Of a stretch of 49,932 bases of DNA, positions 33,831 to 39,913 are shown piece after piece (position 1 is the first letter of the stretch; each line of letters begins with the position of its first letter). The notes beneath the pieces were generated by a model, which was not told the origin of the DNA, searched no databases, and worked only from the letters and a program-made list of their open reading frames with translations. The position numbers and the translations under genes are program-made. The DNA is from DSUN01 sp035527715. GTDB taxonomy: Bacteria > Planctomycetota > PUPC01 > DSUN01. The stretch spans positions 1 to 49,932 of the forward strand of contig DATKZY010000219.1 in the NCBI GenBank assembly GCA_035527715.1. The letters run 5' to 3'.

Positions 33831-34913
33831 CTATAGGATAGCAGCTTCGAGTGTTTTCGGCAAGGAGGAGAGCACTTCGGCGCCATCCTTGCGCACAACC
33901 GCCACGTCCTCGATGCGCACGCCGCCCCAGCCGGCGACGTAGATCCCTGGCTCGACGGTGACGACCATGCCCTCGGCCAGGGTGTCGTCGGACCGGGCGC
34001 TGAGGGTGGGGCCCTCGTGGACGCGGAGCCCCACGCCGTGGCCGAGGCCGTGCTTGAAGGCGTCGCCGTAGCCCGCCTGTGCGATGTGTGTGCGGGCCGC
34101 GGCGTCCACGTCGCGCCCGGCCACGCCGGCCCCGATGGCCGCGAGGGCCAGCGCCTGGGCCTCCCGCACGATCTCGTGGATCTCGCGCCACCGCGCGTCC
34201 GGCGCGCCGAGGAAGACCATCCGCGTGCAGTCCGAGCAGTAGAGGTCCACCTCCGCCCCCCAGTCCACCAGCACAGGGTCGCCCGCCGCAAGCACCGCGT
34301 CGGTGGCCCTGGCGTGGGGCAGCGAGCTGCGCTGGCGCGCGGCGATGATCGACTCGAACGAGGGCTTGCGCGCGCCGAGCCGGCGCATCTCGTACTCCAG
34401 GTCGTTCGCTACCTGGGCCTCGCTCAGGCCTGGGGCCAGCCCTGAGCGCACCGTGCGGAACGCGGCGTCGGCCAGCGCCGCCGCGCGGCGCACGCGCTCG
34501 ATCTCGTCCTCGTCCTTGACCTGGCGGAGCGTTTCGACGAGCTTCTTCCCTGGCACGGCTTCGACGCCCTGAAGCTCTTTCGTGAGGTCGCCGTGGGTGG
34601 CGACGGTGAGGACGTTGGGCTCGAAGCCCAGGGTCTTCGCGCCCGAGCCGTTCGCCAGCTCCGCCGAGGACTTGGCGAGCGAGACCGTGTGACGCACGAC
34701 CTCGCACTGCGGGGCCTCGGCGGCGGCCTGCTCGGTGTAGCGCCCGTCGGCGACCAGCCACGCGTGGTCCTGGCTCACCAGCAGCCAGGAGCTGTCTCCT
34801 GTGAAGCCGGTCAGGTACGTGACGTTGGCGCCCTCGGAGACGAGGAAGAGGTCGAGGCCCTCCTGGCGGAGCGCGTGGCGGAGCTTGTCGAGGCGTTCGG
34901 CGTGTCGGCTCAC
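33831..34913 (-). CDS. pepP: Xaa-Pro aminopeptidase (M24 family)
   Basis: This cytoplasmic metallopeptidase removes an N-terminal residue before proline. It has 360 residues: a creatinase-like N-terminal domain (1-125) and a pita-bread catalytic domain (130-360). Metal ligands are visible: Asp in VDWGAEVDLYCSDCTRM, His in GLGHGVGLRVHE, Glu in TVEPGIYV and Glu in GVRIEDV. The GTG start overlaps the stop of the upstream PKD/TPR gene by four bases (GTGA), so they are translationally coupled. efp follows 65 nt later; a pepP-efp pair is common in bacteria. The gene name follows the fold; ypdF-like short forms are similar. Confidence 0.9.
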   Translation of the reverse strand: MSRHAERLDKLRHALRQEGLDLFLVSEGANVTYLTGFTGDSSWLLVSQDHAWLVADGRYTEQAAAEAPQCEVVRHTVSLAKSSAELANGSGAKTLGFEPNVLTVATHGDLTKELQGVEAVPGKKLVETLRQVKDEDEIERVRRAAALADAAFRTVRSGLAPGLSEAQVANDLEYEMRRLGARKPSFESIIAARQRSSLPHARATDAVLAAGDPVLVDWGAEVDLYCSDCTRMVFLGAPDARWREIHEIVREAQALALAAIGAGVAGRDVDAAARTHIAQAGYGDAFKHGLGHGVGLRVHEGPTLSARSDDTLAEGMVVTVEPGIYVAGWGGVRIEDVAVVRKDGAEVLSSLPKTLEAAIL

Positions 34914-37282
34914 CGCGGTCGCAGCTCCTTGAGCATCTTCAGGCCCTCGGTCGTCTCGGGGGCCGTGGGGTGCTTCTGTGCGAGGCGTTCGAGGGTGGCG
35001 ATCGCCTCGCCTTTCTTCTTCGCGGCGGCCTGGGCCTTGGCGGCCAGGAGCAGGGCCTTCGGGGCGTTCGTGCCGTCGGGGTTACGAGTGGCCAGGTCGA
35101 GCGCCTCCTTCGCGGCCTCGTCGTGCCTGGCCTGCTGGAGGTGGATGGCGGCGCGCTTCAGGTGCGCCTCGTCCTGGAGGTCGCTCGCCGGGTAGGCGTC
35201 GAGCAGCCTGGAGGCGGCGTCGAGCGCCTTGTCGAGCTGTCCGTCGCCGAGATAGAAGTCGGTGAGGAAGAGCAACAGGTCGTCGGCGTACTCGCTCTCC
35301 TTGTTGCCGCGGATGAGTTCCTCGGCCTGCTTGACGGCTTCCTTCTTGTTGCCCTCGGCGGCCGCGAGGCGGGCGCGGAGGAGCGAGGAGTAGCCGGCCA
35401 GCTTGTCGGTCGGGAACTCCCAGTCCCACTCGTCGAGGGCCTCGTGGGCCTCCTTGTAGAGCTTGCGCGCCGTGTAGTCCTCGACGGTGCGGGGGAAGGA
35501 GCCGCGTCGGGCGGCCTCGACGCCCTCCGTGCGGTTGTGGATGGGCATCTCGGCTGCCCGTTGGTAGGCCTTCAGTGCGGCGGGCGGGTCGCCCTTGGTG
35601 CGATAGACGTCGCCGATGCGGATTTGCGCCAGCCGCACCTGGGCGTCCGCCGCCTTGGCATATTGCGTGAGAGTCTTGGTGTACTCCCTCTCGGCCTTCT
35701 CGAGGTCGTTGAGATAGTAATAGAGGACGTCGCCCTTCTCGTTGGCAAGGCGGGCCTTGGCGTGGATGTCCTTCGTACGCTGCTCGGCGGCGGAGAAGAC
35801 CCGGAGGGCCTCCTCGGCGCGCTCGCGGGCCTTCTGCTCGACGACCTTGGGGTCCTCCTTCTCCTCGTCCTTGGGCTTCAGGTCGCGCAGGTGGCGGCCG
35901 AGCAGGATGCAGTAGCGGACGTATGCCTCGTCGTCGAGCTCCGCGCCCCGCTGGAAGAGGAGGCGGCAGGTCGCCACGATGAGGGCCGGGTCCTCGAGCT
36001 CCGCGGCTGCCGCGGCCGCGACCAGGAGATCCGCCGTCGCCATCTTCTCGAACTGGTAGTCCTCGAGGAGCGGCGCGTAGTCCGCCAACTTGTCCCAGTG
36101 GGCCGCCGCGGCGCGCGTGTAGCCGGGCCCGGCCCGGATCGTCTGGCGCACCTGGTAGGTCGCGTTCTGGCTCCTGAGCGTGAGGGTCGCGGGGTAGTCG
36201 CCCGGGCGCAGGTAGATGTGGCTGGGGTCGCGCGAGGCCGAGGTCGTGCCATCGCCGAAGTCCCAGTGCGGCTGGCACAGCAGCGCGCGGTTCGCCGGGC
36301 GGCTCTGGTCCTTGAACACGAACCGCACGAGCATCCTCCTGTCGTCCAGCAACACGTCGCCCTCGTTCCGGTACGAGAAGTCGGCGCTCACGGCCTGCCC
36401 GCGCACCTCGTAGTCCAGCAGCTTCCCGTAGCGCATGGGGGCGAATGCCTGGGCCGGGATGATCTGGAAGTGCAGGTACTTCTCGCCCCGCCTCATGCCC
36501 GGCATCCACCAGGCGGCGCCGATCGCCTGCGGCCCCGTGCCCTCGACGTGGATCACGGTGACCGGGTGAATGCCCCTGGTGAGCGGCAGCGGCTCGCCGG
36601 CAAGGTGGCGCCCGCCCGGCATCGGCCCCCAGCCGGGCTTGGAGACGGCCACGCTCCCCTCGACGAGCAGATACGCGATGTCGTCGGCCACGAGGGCGAA
36701 GGTGATCGTCGCGTCCTTGTCCAGGGCGAGCCAGCCCTTGTAGAGGCTCATGTAGTTGTCCGACGGGCCGAAGAGGTTGAAGCCGTGGAAGATCCGCTGC
36801 ACGGGCGCGGCGCCGAAAGGCGGCCCGCCCTTGGCCCAGGCGGCGCGGAGGGCGTCGAGGCTCTTCGGCTCGCCTCCCTTGAAGCGGCGGGTCTCCAGCC
36901 ACACGCCGCGGTGTGGCTCCCAATCGCTCGGCAGCGGCTTCGCCGCGGGGTTCCCGTAGTAGACATGCATCGTGTCGGACGGCGTGGCAATGCCGGCCAC
37001 GAGCCCGACCACGCCGCCGAAGCCGATGTGCACGACCTTGAACGGGGCAGGCTTTCCACCGATCTCCACCCGCAGGTCCGCGCCGTCGGGCTGGAGGAAC
37101 TCCGCAGTCGGGAAGCTCACGAACACGCAGTCGAGATCGGGCAGCTTCGGCTGCTTGGGGTCGGCCGCGGGGATGGACACGGTGCGTCGCGCCTGCCAGG
37201 CGGCGTACTGCCCCCAGCCTTCGCCGCCCAGCGCTCCGGCGGCCGCCAGCAGTGCCGCCCACGCGCAAGCCAGTCGTCCCAT
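34910..37282 (-). CDS. Exported PKD-domain and TPR protein
   Basis: The product has 790 residues with a signal peptide (LACAWAALLAAAGALGG, cut near residue 20). The N-terminal 320 residues look like a beta-rich carbohydrate or PA14-like region (for example DDIAYLLVEGSVAVSKPGWG, 200 on). A PKD domain follows (near 335: HWDFGDGTTSASRDPSHIY), then TPR-like helices (400-790, rich in Ala, Lys and Glu). Start 37282 matches the signal peptide; GGAG is close. It is the first gene of the pepP-efp-accBC unit and overlaps pepP by four bases. Its link to these cytosolic genes is unexplained; it may be a planctomycete-specific envelope protein. Confidence 0.8.
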   Translation of the reverse strand: MGRLACAWAALLAAAGALGGEGWGQYAAWQARRTVSIPAADPKQPKLPDLDCVFVSFPTAEFLQPDGADLRVEIGGKPAPFKVVHIGFGGVVGLVAGIATPSDTMHVYYGNPAAKPLPSDWEPHRGVWLETRRFKGGEPKSLDALRAAWAKGGPPFGAAPVQRIFHGFNLFGPSDNYMSLYKGWLALDKDATITFALVADDIAYLLVEGSVAVSKPGWGPMPGGRHLAGEPLPLTRGIHPVTVIHVEGTGPQAIGAAWWMPGMRRGEKYLHFQIIPAQAFAPMRYGKLLDYEVRGQAVSADFSYRNEGDVLLDDRRMLVRFVFKDQSRPANRALLCQPHWDFGDGTTSASRDPSHIYLRPGDYPATLTLRSQNATYQVRQTIRAGPGYTRAAAAHWDKLADYAPLLEDYQFEKMATADLLVAAAAAAELEDPALIVATCRLLFQRGAELDDEAYVRYCILLGRHLRDLKPKDEEKEDPKVVEQKARERAEEALRVFSAAEQRTKDIHAKARLANEKGDVLYYYLNDLEKAEREYTKTLTQYAKAADAQVRLAQIRIGDVYRTKGDPPAALKAYQRAAEMPIHNRTEGVEAARRGSFPRTVEDYTARKLYKEAHEALDEWDWEFPTDKLAGYSSLLRARLAAAEGNKKEAVKQAEELIRGNKESEYADDLLLFLTDFYLGDGQLDKALDAASRLLDAYPASDLQDEAHLKRAAIHLQQARHDEAAKEALDLATRNPDGTNAPKALLLAAKAQAAAKKKGEAIATLERLAQKHPTAPETTEGLKMLKELRPR

Positions 37283-37391
37283 GGTCTCCACCAATCCGGT
37301 AGACCCCCTCGCCAACGCAACGGTATCAAATCCCCCAATCCGAGTCAACCGGCACCAACTGCGACCGCGATTCGTCCGCTCCGTGCGACGG

Positions 37392-37463
37392 GTCTGATAG
37401 GTCCCATTCGTCCCATAGGTCCCATTCCTCCGATGGGACACATCGGACCTATGGGACACATGG
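37392..37463. repeat. Nonamer tandem array with internal inversion
   Basis: Eight 9-bp steps run without a gap: GTCTGATAG, GTCCCATTC, GTCCCATAG, GTCCCATTC, then the complement-like CTCCGATGG, GACACATCG, GACCTATGG, GACACATGG. The two halves can pair (GTCCCAT with ATGGGAC). It lies between the divergent PKD/TPR operon and the GT9 gene. Confidence 0.85.
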
Positions 37464-37538
37464 GAGCTGCCCGGCAGGTGACAGCCGTCTTGACCCCAGC
37501 GTTTGCGTTCCCCGCCTCTCCGCACTATCCTCTACGCC

Positions 37539-38444
37539 ATGAGTGCAGCCCGCATCGTGGTCATCCGCCCAGGCGCTCTGGGCGATGCGATTCTCACCCT
37601 GCCCGTGCTCCAGTCGCTCGCCGCAGCGGGCGCTCGCGTGACCGCGGTCGGCCACCCGGTGTTCCGCCTCGCCGTCGAGTGCGGCCTGGCGGCCGAGCAC
37701 GTGCCATTCGACGACGCTCGGCTCCTCGACCTCTTCGCCGAGGGGGGCTCGTGTCCGCTCTTCGCCGGCTTCGACCTCGCCATCGCCTACACGCGCCGCG
37801 CCGACCCGCTTCTCGTGGCCAACCTGGGGCGGAGTGGGGTGACAGCCGTTGTCGCCTGGCCAGCGCATCCCGAGCCAGGGCTGCACGTGACCGATCATCT
37901 CCTCGGGGCACTGGGCGCGGCTGGGGTCGAGGCGGGCGAGCGGCGGCCCACGTTGCCGCCGCGCCGCGAGTGGCTCGACGCGGCACGGGCGTGGCTCGAC
38001 GAACGCGGCGTCGGGCGGGGCTTCGTGGCGGTTCACCCCGGGAGCGGCGGCAGGGCCAAGCGCTGGCCCGTCGAGCGGTTCGCCGAGCTCGCGGGGCGCC
38101 TCGGTCGCCCCGTCGTGTGGCTCCTCGGCCCCGCCGAGGCCCAGGACGACGAGGCCCGGGGCCTCGGCTCACAGGTGGGCGCCGTGGCCGCCGACGTGCC
38201 GCTGCCGACCCTGGTGGGGCTGCTGGCAAGCTGCCTGGCCTATGTGGGGAACGATTCAGGCGTGAGCCACCTCGCCGCCGCCATCGGGGCGCCCACCCTC
38301 GCCCTTTTCGGGCCCACCGACCCCGCCACCTGGGCGCCGCGGGGTGAGCGCGTCGCCGTCCTCGGCAGCCCTCACTCCGGCGGCTTCGAGTCCGTTTCCG
38401 TCGAACAGGCCCTTCGGGCGCTTGGGCCCTGGCTCAGGGCGTAG
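37539..38444 (+). CDS. Glycosyltransferase family 9 (heptosyltransferase-like)
   Basis: The product has 301 residues with a GT-B fold. The N terminus RIVVIRPGALGDAILTLPVL is the GT9 signature; HPGSGGRAKRWPVERF near residue 165 and GNDSGVSHLAAAIGAPTLA near 235 form the ADP-heptose-binding side. GT9 enzymes add heptose to the LPS inner core, so it probably acts in outer-membrane polysaccharide synthesis at the inner face of the membrane. ATG 37539 is chosen over the upstream in-frame TTG. Its 3' end overlaps the convergent dehydrogenase by 11 bp. Confidence 0.9.
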   Translation: MSAARIVVIRPGALGDAILTLPVLQSLAAAGARVTAVGHPVFRLAVECGLAAEHVPFDDARLLDLFAEGGSCPLFAGFDLAIAYTRRADPLLVANLGRSGVTAVVAWPAHPEPGLHVTDHLLGALGAAGVEAGERRPTLPPRREWLDAARAWLDERGVGRGFVAVHPGSGGRAKRWPVERFAELAGRLGRPVVWLLGPAEAQDDEARGLGSQVGAVAADVPLPTLVGLLASCLAYVGNDSGVSHLAAAIGAPTLALFGPTDPATWAPRGERVAVLGSPHSGGFESVSVEQALRALGPWLRA

Positions 38445-39702
38445 GCCCGGCGGCGATGGTGGGCGGCGTGTCCTCGCCGTCGAGCGACTCGTCCGCCGCC
38501 GCGTCCTCGCCCTCACCCTCGGCAGCCGGCTTCTCCTCGGCCTTGCCGGAGGGTGGCACAGGCGTCTCGCCAGCGGCCTCGGACCCTGGTGTCTCTGGTG
38601 GCACAGGCGTCCCGCCTGTGTCCTCTGCCGGCGGGGGGGCCTCGATGGGCAGCGCCGGCTTCGGCTCGACCTCAGGCGTGAGCGACCCCGCCACCTTCTC
38701 GCCGCGCAGCGCGGCCAGGATGTTGGGCAGGATGGCCTCGAAGAGCGCCGTCTTCGACAGCGTGCCCGCGCCGATGTGCGGCGTGGCCACCACGCTGTCG
38801 AGCTTCAGCAGCGGGTTGTCCTTCGGCGTGGGCTCGACGGCCCACACGTCGAGCGCCGCCCCCGCGAGGCGGCCCTGCTCCAGGGCATCGGCGAGGGCCG
38901 CCTCGTCCACGAGTCCGCCGCGGGCCGTGTTCACGAGCAGCGCCGAGGGCTTCATCAGCGCCAGCCGCTCGGCGTTGATCAGCTTCTCCGTCTCGGGGCT
39001 CAGGCCGACGTGGAGCGACACGATGTCGGCCTCCTTCAGCAACTCGTCCAGCTCGCGTCGCTCGAGGCCCAGCTCGCGCTCCTCCTCGGCGGGAAGCGCC
39101 TCACTGTCGTGGTAGATGAGCTTCAGCCCGAAGCCCCGGGCGCGGCGCGCGACCTCGATGCCAATATCGCCCACGCCGATCAGGCCGAGCGTCCTGTCCG
39201 CCACGACGCCGATGCCCTCGAGATTCGCCCAGTTGTACGCGTAGTCGCCTGCCGTCGCGGCGCGGGGCCGCGGCCCCGTCTCCTTCAGCGGCCGCCTCAC
39301 GACCCGCTGATGCGCGACGACGAGCTTCCTGGCGAGTGCGAGGATGAGGAGCATCGTGTGTTCGGCGCAGGCCACGTGTGCCGGGGCGGGCAGCAGGCTC
39401 ACCTGCACGCCCGCATCGCGTGCGGCCGCGAGGTCAACGCCCGCGGCGCGGCTGCCGACCTTCTGCACGAGGCGCAGCTCAGGACATTTCTCGATGGCCT
39501 CGCGCCCGATGTCGCAGCACTGGCCCACCAGGCCGGCCACGAGCACGTGCGCGCCCGCGAGCGCCTCGTCACGCGTCTCGGGATCGGCGTCGCACGCGAC
39601 GAGGTCGAGCGGCAGGCCCTCGGGCGCACGCTCGCGCAGGAATGCGGCAAACGCATCGAGCCAGGCCCGGGACAGCTTGTCGCACACCACGATCTTCGCC
39701 AT
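38434..39702 (-). CDS. D-2-hydroxyacid dehydrogenase (SerA-like) with acidic tail
   Basis: A 422-residue NAD-dependent dehydrogenase. The Rossmann loop GLIGVGDIGIEVARRA is near residue 175; the catalytic Arg (VNTARGG), Glu (DVWAVEPTP) and His (TPHIGAGT) are all present. No ACT or ASB domain follows; instead the last 80 residues are a Pro/Glu-rich tail containing TGGTPVPPETP, encoded by a palindromic repeat (38597-38620). It may be phosphoglycerate dehydrogenase (serine synthesis) or another hydroxyacid dehydrogenase. Start 39702 has AGGAG six bases upstream. It has its own promoter and overlaps the GT9 gene tail to tail. Confidence 0.88.
   Translation of the reverse strand: MAKIVVCDKLSRAWLDAFAAFLRERAPEGLPLDLVACDADPETRDEALAGAHVLVAGLVGQCCDIGREAIEKCPELRLVQKVGSRAAGVDLAAARDAGVQVSLLPAPAHVACAEHTMLLILALARKLVVAHQRVVRRPLKETGPRPRAATAGDYAYNWANLEGIGVVADRTLGLIGVGDIGIEVARRARGFGLKLIYHDSEALPAEEERELGLERRELDELLKEADIVSLHVGLSPETEKLINAERLALMKPSALLVNTARGGLVDEAALADALEQGRLAGAALDVWAVEPTPKDNPLLKLDSVVATPHIGAGTLSKTALFEAILPNILAALRGEKVAGSLTPEVEPKPALPIEAPPPAEDTGGTPVPPETPGSEAAGETPVPPSGKAEEKPAAEGEGEDAAADESLDGEDTPPTIAAGPTP
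38552..38620. repeat. Two coding palindromic repeats (GGTGGCACAGGC type)
   Basis: A half copy (38552-38572, GGTGGCACAGGCGTC...) and a full hairpin copy (38597-38620) lie in frame in the tail of the dehydrogenase, giving GETPVPP and TGGTPVPP. They match the arms of the palindrome at 40478-40528 on the other strand. Confidence 0.85.
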
Positions 39703-39732
39703 CAGTTGCTCCTGGAGTTGGCAGATGGGCAC

Positions 39733-39760
39733 ATTATATCAAAGGGGCGCGCGATTGCAA
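39733..39760 (-). promoter_or_regulatory. Promoter of the dehydrogenase gene
   Basis: On the minus strand TTGCAA (39760-39755), a 16-nt spacer and TATAAT (39738-39733) lie 31 nt before the ATG at 39702. Confidence 0.7.
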
Positions 39761-39913
39761 TCGAGGGAGAAGCTCGGCGAGGGTGTGGACGACGCCCGGC
39801 CCGGCCTGTGTGCCGCGCCGGTCGAGCAACAGCGCGGCTTGCAGCCGAGGCAGGGGAACGCTAGACTGGGCGGCGGTCGCTGGGGGCTGGGAGTCCGGAA
39901 GGAGGGAACGCTC

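Noticed and set aside
30664..33942. 1092-residue plus-strand frame opposite the acc operon
   Set aside because: It spans four certain genes on the other strand (AmaP-like, accC, accB, efp).
37322..37348. Promoter for the PKD/TPR operon (TTGACT with GATACC)
   Set aside because: Spacing to the best -10 candidate is 15 nt and the box is poor; possible but not strong enough to list.
34970..38347. 1125-residue plus-strand frame opposite the PKD/TPR gene and into GT9
   Set aside because: Antisense and out-of-frame shadow; it crosses a nonamer repeat array and has no conserved sequence.
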